Position numbers and translations under genes: made by a program. A stretch of 64,000 nt of DNA from Dolomitihabitans soli. GTDB lineage: Bacteria; Actinomycetota; Actinomycetes; Streptosporangiales; Streptosporangiaceae. The DNA is taken from positions 1 through 64,000 of the forward strand of contig NZ_JAKNTW010000039.1 in assembly GCF_022213955.1 (NCBI RefSeq), written 5' to 3'. Positions 17,182-25,109 of this stretch are shown piece after piece (within the stretch, counting starts at the first letter, position 1; each line of letters begins with the position of its first letter). The notes beneath the pieces are model-generated. The model ran no database searches, was not told the DNA's origin, and was given only the letters and a program-made list of their open reading frames with translations.

Positions 17182-17940
17182 TCAGTCTCCGAAATACCGC
17201 CGGAGGACTCCATTCCAGCGATTGGCGGACATGTCTCGTAGCCGGGCCACCCCGAGGCAGTATTTGCTGATGCTCACCGGACGCGCCCCCATGTCGCGCA
17301 GTATCCCGTCGGCCCGGCCGTAGCCTGCCTCGGATTTCGATTCCACCAGCACATAATCTCCCCGAGCCCTGACCACTCCCGTTCCATCACGGCAGATCAG
17401 TCCGGAATCACAGGTCAGCCTGGCTTGGCCCAGGCGATCGACCAGGGTGATCCGCCGGTAGTCCGTGGCGATAACAGGTTCCAATCCATTGGGCGGAAAA
17501 ACTCGCAATCCACTCAGCAAAGTGTCGGACACAAATTCCATGGCCTTCGAACTCAACACACCGCGCGGACCGTCGTCATAGGGGATGCGGTGTTTGTCGG
17601 TGTTCTTTCCCGCACCACTCAATTTGACCTCAAGAAATCTGCCGCCGCCGTCCAGATAGGTGCGGACGCGGATCTTGAAACGGTTTCGCCGTCCTTGTCG
17701 ATGGTGGCGGTAGGTAAGCAGGTCGGGCGTGTCAAAATAGGTGGAGCTGTACCGGAACTGTCGCCGCCCGCCGATCTCCAGCACCGCGAAGCCGTCGCCG
17801 AGTTCGGCGGCGAGCCGGGCCATCGTGGAGACCGGTACGACATACTTCCGGTCCACGCGGGTCATCAGCTCCGCGACGTCGCCGAGGCCGACCGGCGGCA
17901 GCCCCGCCGCGACCCCGGCGAGCAGCACATCGGCGATCAC
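17182..17940 (-). CDS. VTC-domain polyphosphate polymerase-like protein
   Basis: 252 aa from GTG 17940, whose GTGA overlaps the stop of the upstream DUF4956 gene by four bases. The tunnel-fold basic and acidic residues of VTC domains are present in order: RVDRKYVVP, FRYSSTYFDTPDLLTY, RRNRFKIRVRTY, FLEVKLSGAGKNTDKHR, TDYRRITLVD and VLVESKSEAGYGRAD. The eukaryotic VTC catalytic subunit makes polyphosphate; the bacterial proteins, usually next to DUF4956 membrane proteins and CotH kinases, are less characterised. No CotH gene is next to this pair. The C-terminus (ISKYCLGVARLRDMSANRW) is complete. Confidence 0.85.
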   Translation of the reverse strand: MIADVLLAGVAAGLPPVGLGDVAELMTRVDRKYVVPVSTMARLAAELGDGFAVLEIGGRRQFRYSSTYFDTPDLLTYRHHRQGRRNRFKIRVRTYLDGGGRFLEVKLSGAGKNTDKHRIPYDDGPRGVLSSKAMEFVSDTLLSGLRVFPPNGLEPVIATDYRRITLVDRLGQARLTCDSGLICRDGTGVVRARGDYVLVESKSEAGYGRADGILRDMGARPVSISKYCLGVARLRDMSANRWNGVLRRYFGD

Positions 17941-18491
17941 GGCCGCACGACCCGGTAGCGGACGTCGACCACCATGACGTCCCTGACGTAGTCGACCTCG
18001 TTGACGATGCACTGCAGTACGGGAGCCCGCAGCCGGTTCTCCAGGTCCGCGTGCAGCGACCGCGGGTCGGCGTGCACGACGTCGAGCGTCACCACCTGGT
18101 GCCGCGTCTGGCCGAGCAGCTGGGGGTGATCCGCGATGTACATGACCGCCAGCAACATCAGGTCGAGGAGCAGCGCGGTCAGCGGGAACGCCGCCGCGAT
18201 CCCGTTCACCAAACCGAGCGCGATCGCCACGAAGTAGTACGCGATCTCGCCCTGGGTGATCTCGCTCGATCGCAACCGGATGATCGAGAGCACCCCGAAC
18301 AGCCCGAACCCCACCGCGAGATCGACCCGCTGCACCAGCAGCAACGACACCACCGCGAAGATCCCCACGTTCAGCGCGATGTACGCGAACAGCAGGTCAC
18401 GGCGATGGTGACGGCGGAAGTACAACACATACGCCAGCACGGTGATAGCGGCCAGATCCATCACTAGCCCAATCAGGGTAGCCCCGGACAT
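17937..18491 (-). CDS. DUF4956 membrane protein
   Basis: 184 aa from ATG 18491 with an excellent AAGGAGG ribosome site. Four to five transmembrane helices (DLAAITVLAYVLYF, LLFAYIALNVGIFAVVSLLL, the conserved FGLFGVLSIIRLRS-EITQGEIAYYFVAIALGLVNG, then LLDLMLLAVMYI) are followed by a cytoplasmic alpha/beta tail. FGVLSIIRLRS is the hallmark of the family. It is translationally coupled to the VTC gene; the two products probably form one membrane complex in polyphosphate or surface-polymer metabolism (inference from conserved pairing). Confidence 0.88.
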   Translation of the reverse strand: MSGATLIGLVMDLAAITVLAYVLYFRRHHRRDLLFAYIALNVGIFAVVSLLLVQRVDLAVGFGLFGVLSIIRLRSSEITQGEIAYYFVAIALGLVNGIAAAFPLTALLLDLMLLAVMYIADHPQLLGQTRHQVVTLDVVHADPRSLHADLENRLRAPVLQCIVNEVDYVRDVMVVDVRYRVVRP

Positions 18492-18577
18492 TTCGCCTCC
18501 TTGAAGCCGTCCGATCCTTCGATGAACAGCTTGGAGATGGCGGGTGAACCCTCAGTGAGGCGTTCATGAGGACGCTC

Positions 18578-18720
18578 TCATCGTCGAAACCGCACCATTT
18601 CCACCATCGTGCCGCCGTGCAGGGCGATCACCACCCGGCCGCCCGCCCTGACGGCTGCCGCGGTGGCAGCTCGCGCAGCCCGGCCGCCAGATCCGGCCAG
18701 ATGGCATCGTTGTGCCCGAA
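18578..18720 (-). pseudogene. Possible gene relic with a frameshift upstream of DUF4956
   Basis: On the minus strand, FGHNDAIWPDLAAGLRELP (from 18720) is continued in another frame by AAVRAGGRVVIALHGGTMVE, both with high third-position GC, before a stop at 18578. This suggests a decayed coding fragment with one indel. No start, no family recognised. The 280-bp interval otherwise holds the DUF4956 and LysE promoter regions. Confidence 0.25.
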
Positions 18721-18772
18721 ATCACGCAAACTTCAGGAATAGCGGACTATCGCGCGGCGGTTGCAGCAACCC

Positions 18773-19417
18773 ATGAGCGTCGAAGCGATCGTGGGCATCA
18801 CGATGGTGGCCCTGGGGATGGTCCTCACCCCCGGGCCCAACATGATCTATCTGGTCTCACGATCGATCACCCAGGGGCGCAGAGCCGGGTTCGTCTCGCT
18901 GGCCGGGGTGGCCGCGGGTTTCTTCGCCTATCTGGCGGCGACCTGTCTCGGCCTCACCGTGATCTTCGCCTACGTGCCCGCGGCGTACCTCGCGATCAAG
19001 TTCGGCGGCGCCGCCTACCTGCTCTATCTGGCGTGGAAGACGCTCAGGCCCGGCGGCGTGTCGGTCTTCGAGCCGAAGGCCCTCGCTCCCGACTCCCCGC
19101 GCCGCCTGTTCACGATGGGGCTGGTCACCAACCTGCTCAACCCCAAGGCCGCGCTGCTCTACCTCTCGCTGCTCCCGCAGTTCATCGATCCCGGCGCGGG
19201 AAACGTGATGCTGCAGAGCTTCGTGGTCGGCAGCATCCAGATCACGGTGAGCATGCTCGTCAACACCGTGTTCATCCTGACGGCCGGGTCGCTGGCCGCC
19301 TTCCTCGGCAGCCGCCCGTCCTGGCTCCGCATTCAGCGCTACCTGATGGGCACGATCCTCGCCGGGCTGGCCATCCACCTCGCGACCGACCGCTCCAAGG
19401 CCATAGTCGCCACCTGA
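18773..19417 (+). CDS. LysE/RhtB-family amino-acid exporter
   Basis: 214 aa from ATG 18773 (MSVEAIVGITMV); TTG 18761 would add four residues. Six transmembrane helices, with the family signature VLTPGPNMIYLVSRSITQGRRAGFVSL in the first and TNLLNPKAALLYLSLLPQFID in the centre. It exports amino acids or homoserine-lactone-type solutes across the cytoplasmic membrane; the substrate is unknown. There is no clear ribosome site, so a leaderless transcript is possible. It converges on the response-regulator operon. Confidence 0.9.
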   Translation: MSVEAIVGITMVALGMVLTPGPNMIYLVSRSITQGRRAGFVSLAGVAAGFFAYLAATCLGLTVIFAYVPAAYLAIKFGGAAYLLYLAWKTLRPGGVSVFEPKALAPDSPRRLFTMGLVTNLLNPKAALLYLSLLPQFIDPGAGNVMLQSFVVGSIQITVSMLVNTVFILTAGSLAAFLGSRPSWLRIQRYLMGTILAGLAIHLATDRSKAIVAT

Positions 19418-19427
19418 CCCGGTCAGG
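19413..19427. terminator. Short palindrome between convergent genes
   Basis: CCTGACC-C-GGTCAGG, perfect, overlapping the LysE stop codon and 16 bp from the end of the response-regulator gene. It could serve as a weak bidirectional terminator. Confidence 0.35.
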
Positions 19428-19443
19428 GGCAGGCCAGAGCCAC

Positions 19444-20085
19444 CTAACCTCGGCCGGCGGCAGGCTTGAGCAGCCCGGTCTCGTACGCCGCCGCGACCGC
19501 GGCCGCCCGGTCGCCCACCTCCAGCTTGGCGAAGATGTGCAGCAGATGCGTCTTCACCGTCGCCTCGGTGATGAACAGTTTCGCGGCGACCTCACGGTTG
19601 GTCGCGCCACGGGCGATGAGCCAGAGCACCTCAAGCTCGCGGCGGCTCAGCGTCCGCTGCTCCGGCGTGCGCGCCCGTTGCGTCAGCACACCGGCCACGG
19701 AGGGGGACAGCACCGACTCACCGCGAGCCGCCGCCCGTACGGCGCGGCGCAGGTCGGCGCGCGGGGTGTCCTTGAGCAGATAGCCGGTGGCGCCCTGCTC
19801 GATCGCGGGCAGGACGTCGGCGTCGTCGTCGAAGGTGGTCAGGACCAGCACGTGGATGCCGGGTGTCTGCTCGCGTAGCCGGCGGATGACCTCCGCGCCG
19901 CTCATCTTCGGCATGCGCAGGTCCAGGAGCACCACATCGGGGCCGGTCCGCAGGGCTACGGCGAGCGCCTCCGGCCCGTCGGCGGCCTCACCGACCACCT
20001 CGAAGTCGCCGCCGTCGCTGAAGATCCCGCGCAGCCCGTCACGGACGACCGGATGGTCATCCACGATGATCATACGAATGGGCAT
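19444..20085 (-). CDS. NarL/LuxR-type response regulator
   Basis: 213 aa. The receiver domain contains IIVDDHPVVRDGL, the phospho-acceptor aspartate in DVVLLDLRMPKMSG, the Thr in VLVLTTFDDDADV and the Lys in GYLLKDTPRADL. The C-terminal LuxR helix-turn-helix is LSRRELEVLWLIARGATNREVAAKLFITEATVKTHLLHIFAKL. It is last in the operon, 3 bp behind its kinase, and probably controls the ABC transporter genes at the front of the same operon. Confidence 0.93.
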   Translation of the reverse strand: MPIRMIIVDDHPVVRDGLRGIFSDGGDFEVVGEAADGPEALAVALRTGPDVVLLDLRMPKMSGAEVIRRLREQTPGIHVLVLTTFDDDADVLPAIEQGATGYLLKDTPRADLRRAVRAAARGESVLSPSVAGVLTQRARTPEQRTLSRRELEVLWLIARGATNREVAAKLFITEATVKTHLLHIFAKLEVGDRAAAVAAAYETGLLKPAAGRG

Positions 20086-20088
20086 GTC

Positions 20089-21405
20089 TCACACCGTGTC
20101 TCTGGAGCGGTCGGGCGATGCCGGATCCGAACCGGCGGCGCTCCCGTCGAGATCCCCCGGGGCCCCGAGGAGGACCTGGCCCACGTCGTCTGGGACCTGG
20201 TCGCCGGGGGGGATGGCCGGAACCGTGGCGGAGATGCCCGTCCCCTGGCCGGGGGCCGTCTCTATCGTGAAGGCCCCGGCCAGCCGGGTGACTCGCTGGC
20301 GCATCGCGATGAGGCCGAAGCCGCCCGCGATCGAGGAGGCCGTCGCCCCGGGGGTGAAGCCGGAACCGTCGTCCCGCACGTCCAGCGCCACGACGTCCTC
20401 CATGTAGGACAGGGTAAGTCCGGCCCGGCCGGCCGCGGCGTGCCTGCCGACGTTGGCCAGCGCCTCCTGCGCCACCCGCAGCAAGGTGATCTCCACCTCC
20501 GCGTGCAGCGGCCGAGGGTCGCCGGTGACCGACACGGCGGCGGGCACGCCGGTGGCCTGCGACCATTTCGTCGCGATGTCGTGCAGGGCCGCGCCGAGCT
20601 GGGCCTCGTCCAGCGGCACCGGACGCAACCCCTGAACCGACCGGCGAGCCTCGTTCAGGCTCTCTCTGGCCAGGGTGCGCACAGTGTCGAGGCGCGAGCG
20701 GACGGCGGGCACGTCGTCGATCACGCTCTCGGCGGCTTCGACCTGGGTGAGGACGCCGGCCAGGCCCTGCGCGATGGTGTCGTGGATCTCCCTGGCCATC
20801 CGCTGCCGCTCCTCCAGCACGCCGGCCTCACGAGCGCGGGTCAGCAGCTGGGCCTGCAGATTCCCGTTCTCCTCCGCGAGCGCGGCCAGTTCGGCGGTGG
20901 TCTCCCTCAACTGCGCGATCATGACCTTGCGACGGTCGTTCTGGGTGGCGACGGTCCTGGTCAGCAGGCCGACCGCGGAGGCGATCAGCATCGCGACGAG
21001 GAAGGCGTAGAGCGTCTCGCCCGGGGTCCGCACGGCCCCGGGGGGAAGGGCGACCAGCACGCCCGCCGTCGCCGCCACGCCCCCGTACGCCCACCATCCG
21101 GGCAGCAGGACGAATGCCTGCATGAACGCGCCGATGCCCGTCACCATGAACAGCCCGTCGATCCTGACCAACGCCCCCACGACGGCGAGCAGCACGCCGA
21201 AGCGGATGATCGCCCCCACCGGCCGCGCCGCCGGGCCGAGGCGCGACGTGACGAACCAGTGCCACGCTCCCGCGAGCGACGCCAGCACCAGCACCTCCAG
21301 CCGCCAGTCCCGGACCAGGGCGAAGACCGCCGGGAGCAGGATGAAGAGGTACGGCAGGGCGAGGTGGGCGCGATCCCGGCGCGAGACGCCGGGGCCGTCG
21401 GTCAC
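20089..21405 (-). CDS. Membrane sensor histidine kinase (HisKA_3)
   Basis: 438 aa from GTG 21405, overlapping the permease stop by four bases. The N-terminal 150 residues hold about five transmembrane helices with no large extracellular loop, so sensing may be intramembrane. A coiled-coil linker (AQLRETTAELAALAEENGNL) leads to the dimerisation/phosphoacceptor helix REIHDTIAQGLAGVLTQVEAAE (His near residue 205), then the HATPase domain (VAQEALANVGRHA, DVRDDGSGFTP, GGFGLIAMRQRV). Kinases with minimal sensor regions beside an ABC exporter commonly sense substrate through the transporter. Confidence 0.92.
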   Translation of the reverse strand: MTDGPGVSRRDRAHLALPYLFILLPAVFALVRDWRLEVLVLASLAGAWHWFVTSRLGPAARPVGAIIRFGVLLAVVGALVRIDGLFMVTGIGAFMQAFVLLPGWWAYGGVAATAGVLVALPPGAVRTPGETLYAFLVAMLIASAVGLLTRTVATQNDRRKVMIAQLRETTAELAALAEENGNLQAQLLTRAREAGVLEERQRMAREIHDTIAQGLAGVLTQVEAAESVIDDVPAVRSRLDTVRTLARESLNEARRSVQGLRPVPLDEAQLGAALHDIATKWSQATGVPAAVSVTGDPRPLHAEVEITLLRVAQEALANVGRHAAAGRAGLTLSYMEDVVALDVRDDGSGFTPGATASSIAGGFGLIAMRQRVTRLAGAFTIETAPGQGTGISATVPAIPPGDQVPDDVGQVLLGAPGDLDGSAAGSDPASPDRSRDTV

Positions 21406-22124
21406 CACCGGAACGCTTTGACGGCGACGCCGCCGGCAATGATGAACATCGCCACCATGACGCCCAGCGTAACCGGGGAGATCGCGTTGCCCTCCCAGGC
21501 GGCACGGATCGCCTCGACCACGGGGGCCATGGGGGTCAGGTCGCCGATGGCCCGCATCGCACCGGACGTGGTCTCGCGGGGGATCATGGCGCCGGAGACG
21601 AAGACCATCGGAAAGAAGACGCTCAGCCCGATCACGGTCGCGGTCCGCCCGGTCGGGACGAGCGCGCCGATGAGGAGGCCGATGGCGCCCAGGCTCAGCG
21701 CGCCCAGTATCCACGCCAGCAGCACACCCGCCGCGTTGGCGGGCGCCGACAGCCCGAAGGCGGCCAGGCCGATGATGATCAGCAGCACCGTCCCGAGCGC
21801 GGCCAGCAGCATGTGCGCGGCCCACTGGGCCCCGAACAGCATGGCGGGCGAGGCGGGAGTGGCGCGCAGCCGCTTCAGCACCCGGCGTTCTCTGTACTGT
21901 GCCAGCGTGGCCGGGAGGACGACCAGCCCGGCCAGGCCGATGACGAAGATGCTCAGCATCGGCACCGTGGCGTCGACGACGGGCAGCCCGCCCGGCAGAG
22001 GCTTGCCGGTGCGCAGCTTCACCCACATCATGATCGCCGGGAAGGCCAGGGCGAAGAACCCCGACATCGGATCACGAATGATCAGTTTGAGCTCGACCGC
22101 GATGACCTGCGTGATGCCTTTCAT
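21402..22124 (-). CDS. ABC-2 type transporter permease
   Basis: 240 aa from ATG 22124 (MKGITQVIAVELKLIIRDP), overlapping the ATPase stop by four bases. Six transmembrane helices of the ABC-2 fold: FFALAFPAIMMW, MLSIFVIGLAGLVVLPATLAQYRERRVLKRLRATP (the characteristic cytoplasmic elbow), then LLAALGTVLLIII, LLAWILGALSLGAIGLLIGALV, VIGLSVFFPMVFVSGAMIP and a C-terminal helix. It forms the membrane part of an efflux pump with the upstream ATPase, probably for a drug, lipid or peptide. Confidence 0.92.
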   Translation of the reverse strand: MKGITQVIAVELKLIIRDPMSGFFALAFPAIMMWVKLRTGKPLPGGLPVVDATVPMLSIFVIGLAGLVVLPATLAQYRERRVLKRLRATPASPAMLFGAQWAAHMLLAALGTVLLIIIGLAAFGLSAPANAAGVLLAWILGALSLGAIGLLIGALVPTGRTATVIGLSVFFPMVFVSGAMIPRETTSGAMRAIGDLTPMAPVVEAIRAAWEGNAISPVTLGVMVAMFIIAGGVAVKAFRW

Positions 22125-22837
22125 CCGAGTTCCCTTCCGGTCAGTGCGAAGTACGCGTCGTCCAGTGAGGCGGACCGTCCCTTGGCGATCAATTCGCGCG
22201 GGCTGCCCTCGGCGATGACCCGGCCCTGATCGATGATCGCGATACGGTCGCACAGCGCCTCGGCCTCATCCATGAAATGGGTGACCAGCACCACGGTGAT
22301 CCCACGATCACGCATGTCGCGGATCAGCTCCCAGGTCATCCGGCGGGCGGCGGGATCCAGGCCCGTGGTGAGTTCGTCGAGGAAGACGACTTCCGGGTTG
22401 CCCACCAGGGCCAGCGCGATGAACAACCGCTGCTTCCAGCCACCGGACAGGCTCGCGAACCGGGCGCGCCGCTTGTCCGTCAGTCCCCACTCCTCCATCA
22501 GCTTCCGCCAGTCGGCGGGCTTGTCGTAGAAGGAGGCGTACATCCGTAGCGCCTCGCCGACCTTGATCGCGTCGGGCAGGGCGGCCTCCTGCAGTTGGAC
22601 GCCGATCCGCTGCAGCAGCTCGCGCCGGTCGCCTTCCGGATCCAGGCCCAGCACGCGCAGGGTGCCGCCGTCTCGCCGCCGCAATCCCGACGCGCACTCC
22701 ACCACCGTGGTCTTCCCCGCTCCGTTGGGCCCGGCGATCCCGAAGATCTCGCCTCGCTCCACCCGCACGGAGACGCCGTCCACCGCCTTGCCGGCCTTGT
22801 AGCTCTTGGTCAGGCCGTCGATCTCGATGACTGTCAT
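22121..22837 (-). CDS. ABC transporter ATP-binding protein (DrrA/daunorubicin-resistance-like)
   Basis: 238 aa. Walker A GPNGAGKTTVV, Q-loop GVQLQEAALPD, signature SLSGGWKQRL, Walker B VVFLDELTTGLDPAAR, and the switch His in VLVTHFMDEAEALCD. The signature has W where LSGGQ normally has Q. The Walker B reads LDEL where most ATPases have LDEP. It is first in the four-gene operon ATPase-permease-kinase-regulator, whose genes overlap by four bases or are 3 bp apart. It powers export; the substrate is not deducible. Confidence 0.92.
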   Translation of the reverse strand: MTVIEIDGLTKSYKAGKAVDGVSVRVERGEIFGIAGPNGAGKTTVVECASGLRRRDGGTLRVLGLDPEGDRRELLQRIGVQLQEAALPDAIKVGEALRMYASFYDKPADWRKLMEEWGLTDKRRARFASLSGGWKQRLFIALALVGNPEVVFLDELTTGLDPAARRMTWELIRDMRDRGITVVLVTHFMDEAEALCDRIAIIDQGRVIAEGSPRELIAKGRSASLDDAYFALTGRELG

Positions 22838-22964
22838 GTCCCGAGAATCGCCGGTGGACGAACCCCTCGGAATCCACCGAACGGTTGATGAGGGACGGGT
22901 GGCCGCTCGACGCGTGAGCCGGGTTTACGTGGTTTTGCGGGGTGGCTTGATGTCATGGGGTCAA

Positions 22965-23004
22965 CCCCGGGCGGTTGGAACGAGTGCCCTGAAACCGCCC
23001 GGGG
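22965..23004 (+). other. Stem-loop upstream of the small secreted peptide gene
   Basis: Perfect 12-bp arms CCCCGGGCGGTT (22965-22976) and AACCGCCCGGGG (22993-23004) with a 16-nt loop, ending 36 bp before the ATG at 23041. It could be a 5'-UTR structure, or an operator if the promoter lies here. It does not match a riboswitch class I know. Confidence 0.5.
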
Positions 23005-23040
23005 CCCCAGCCGGATCGTGCCCGACGGAAGGACCTGCAC

Positions 23041-23283
23041 ATGGTACCGAAGTGGAAGATCGCAGTCGGAGCCGCCGCGATCGGCGCCGGAGCGCTGCTC
23101 GCGACCGGGGGCGTGGCGCTGGCCAGCGCCGGCGCGGCCGTGACGCCTGCGACGCCCGCTCCCGCGGAGCCTCCGGCGACGAGTCAGCCGCCCGCGCCCG
23201 AGCAGTCCCCCACGGAGTCCCCCGCGGAGAAGGACTGGGACTGCCCGGACAAGGAGCGGGCCGCCGACGCGTCGGCGGTCTGA
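23041..23283 (+). CDS. Small secreted Pro/Ala-rich protein
   Basis: 80 aa from ATG 23041 with GGAAGGA as ribosome site. Residues 1-28 form a signal peptide or N-terminal anchor (KWKIAVGAAAIGAGALLATGGVALASAG). The rest is a disordered P/A/T/E tail with one Cys (WDCPDKERAAD). Not recognised. The upstream hairpin and a long perfect terminator hairpin isolate it as a one-gene unit. Confidence 0.65.
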   Translation: MVPKWKIAVGAAAIGAGALLATGGVALASAGAAVTPATPAPAEPPATSQPPAPEQSPTESPAEKDWDCPDKERAADASAV

Positions 23284-23300
23284 CCGGTCGCAGAGGGTTC

Positions 23301-23339
23301 GGCAAGGGCCTGTGGTCTCGACGACCACAGGCCCTTGCC
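23301..23339 (+). terminator. Long perfect terminator hairpin
   Basis: 17-bp perfect arms, GGCAAGGGCCTGTGGTC (23301-23317) and its complement (23323-23339), with a 5-nt loop TCGAC, 17 bp beyond the stop codon of the small secreted protein. The stem is unusually long and perfect for this genome. Confidence 0.85.
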
Positions 23340-23458
23340 GTGTCGCCATTGACCGGGACAATGAGCCGAATTACGTTCGGGAGGCAGGTGATGACATCCC
23401 AGCGGAGCGAACGAGGCGGAGCCCTTGAATCCTCGGCGAACCCGGCAGGCCGGTGCCC

Positions 23459-25108
23459 ATGCGAGAGCTTGACGCGGTCGTCGTCGGCGCGGGCATCGCG
23501 GGCCTCTACATGCTGCACCGCCTGCGCGGACTCGGCCTGAGCACGGTGGTCTACGAGGCGGGCGACGGCGTGGGCGGCACGTGGTACTGGAACCGCTACC
23601 CCGGCGCCCGGTGCGACGTGGAAAGCCTGGAGTATTCCTACTCCTTCTCCCCCGAGCTCGAACAGGAATGGGTGTGGACGGAGAAGTTTCCGGCCCAGCC
23701 CGAGATCCTCCGCTACCTGGAGCACGTCGCCGACCGCTTCGACCTGCGCCGGGACATCCGCTTCCAGACCCGGGTGACCTCGGCGCGCTTCGACGAGGGA
23801 GCGAACCGGTGGCTGGTCACGACCGCCCCGGGAGAGACGGGCGAGACGGGCGAGACGGTGTCGGCCCGGTTCTGCGTGATGGCGACGGGCTGCCTGTCGG
23901 TCTCGAAGAAGCCCGAGGTGCCGGGGCTGGAGCGCTTCCGCGGCACGTCGTACCACACCGGCCACTGGCCTCGCGAGGGCGTCGACTTCACCGGCCTGCG
24001 GGTGGGCGTGATCGGCACCGGTTCCTCCGGCATCCAGTCGATACCGATCATCGCCGAGCAGGCCGCCCATCTCACCGTCTTCCAGCGCACCCCCAACTTC
24101 AGCTTTCCCGCTCAGAACGCCCCGCTCGACGAGGAGACGCAGCGCGCCAGGAAGGCCGTCTACCCCGAGCACCGGCAGCGCGCCCGCGAGTCCGGCTTCG
24201 GCGTCCCCGGCGAGGCCGGCCAGACCTCCGCCCTGGACGCGGACGCCGAGGAGCGGCGGCTCGTCTACCAGGCGGGCTGGGAGCGGGGGAGCCTCGTCGG
24301 CATCCTGCAGTGCTTCAACGACCTGCTCGTCAACGAGAAGGCCAACGACACCGCCGCCGAGTTCGTCCGCGCCAAGATCCGTGAGATGGTCGACGACCCG
24401 GAGACCGCCGCGGCCCTGTCCCCCGCCGGCCACCCCATCGGCACCAAGCGCCCCTGCCTCGACACCGGCTACTACACGACCTACAACCGCGACGACGTCT
24501 CCCTGATCGACCTGCGCCGGTCGCCGATCGCCGAGATCACCGAGACCGGCGTCAGGACCACCGGCACCGACCACGAACTCGACAGCCTCGTCTTCGCGAC
24601 CGGCTTCGACGCGATGACCGGCGCCCTGCTCGCCGTCGACATCCGCGGCCGCGACGACCTGTCCCTACGACAGAAATGGGCCGCCGGCCCCCGCGCCTAC
24701 CTCGGCCTCGGTACGGCCGGCTTCCCCAACCTGTTCATGATCACCGGCCCCGGCAGCCCGTCCGTGCTCAGCAACATGATGGTCTCCATCGAGCAGCACG
24801 TGGAGTGGATCGGCGACTGCCTGCGCTACATGCGCGACCACGATCTGACCTCGATCGAGGCCACCCCCGAGGCCGAGGACGACTGGGTCCGGCACGTCGA
24901 GCGGATCGGCTCCCGCACGCTCTACCCGAAGGCCGACTCCTGGTACATGGGCGCGAACGTGCCCGGCAAACCCCGTGTCTTCATGCCCTACATCGGCGGC
25001 GTCGGCACCTACCGGAAGACCTGCGAGGAGGTGGCCGCGAAGCACTACACCGGCTTCACCTTCGACCGGCTCAGCCCTCATCCGGATCCTCGTCGCCGCT
25101 GTCCGTGA
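23459..25108 (+). CDS. Flavin-dependent monooxygenase, Baeyer-Villiger type (cyclohexanone monooxygenase-like)
   Basis: 549 aa from ATG 23459 (GTG 23453 is an alternative). The FAD Rossmann motif VVGAGIAGLYMLHRL (residue about 8) is followed by GVGGTWYWNRYPGARCDVES, a hallmark of Baeyer-Villiger enzymes, the fingerprint FRGTSYHTGHWP (about 160), and the NADPH-binding GVIGTGSSGIQSIP. C-terminal GANVPGKPRVFMPYIGG is also typical. Such enzymes convert ketones to esters or lactones using NADPH and O2. The gene stands alone and converges on the regulator gene at 25110 with a 1-bp gap. Confidence 0.92.
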   Translation: MRELDAVVVGAGIAGLYMLHRLRGLGLSTVVYEAGDGVGGTWYWNRYPGARCDVESLEYSYSFSPELEQEWVWTEKFPAQPEILRYLEHVADRFDLRRDIRFQTRVTSARFDEGANRWLVTTAPGETGETGETVSARFCVMATGCLSVSKKPEVPGLERFRGTSYHTGHWPREGVDFTGLRVGVIGTGSSGIQSIPIIAEQAAHLTVFQRTPNFSFPAQNAPLDEETQRARKAVYPEHRQRARESGFGVPGEAGQTSALDADAEERRLVYQAGWERGSLVGILQCFNDLLVNEKANDTAAEFVRAKIREMVDDPETAAALSPAGHPIGTKRPCLDTGYYTTYNRDDVSLIDLRRSPIAEITETGVRTTGTDHELDSLVFATGFDAMTGALLAVDIRGRDDLSLRQKWAAGPRAYLGLGTAGFPNLFMITGPGSPSVLSNMMVSIEQHVEWIGDCLRYMRDHDLTSIEATPEAEDDWVRHVERIGSRTLYPKADSWYMGANVPGKPRVFMPYIGGVGTYRKTCEEVAAKHYTGFTFDRLSPHPDPRRRCP

Positions 25109-25109
25109 C

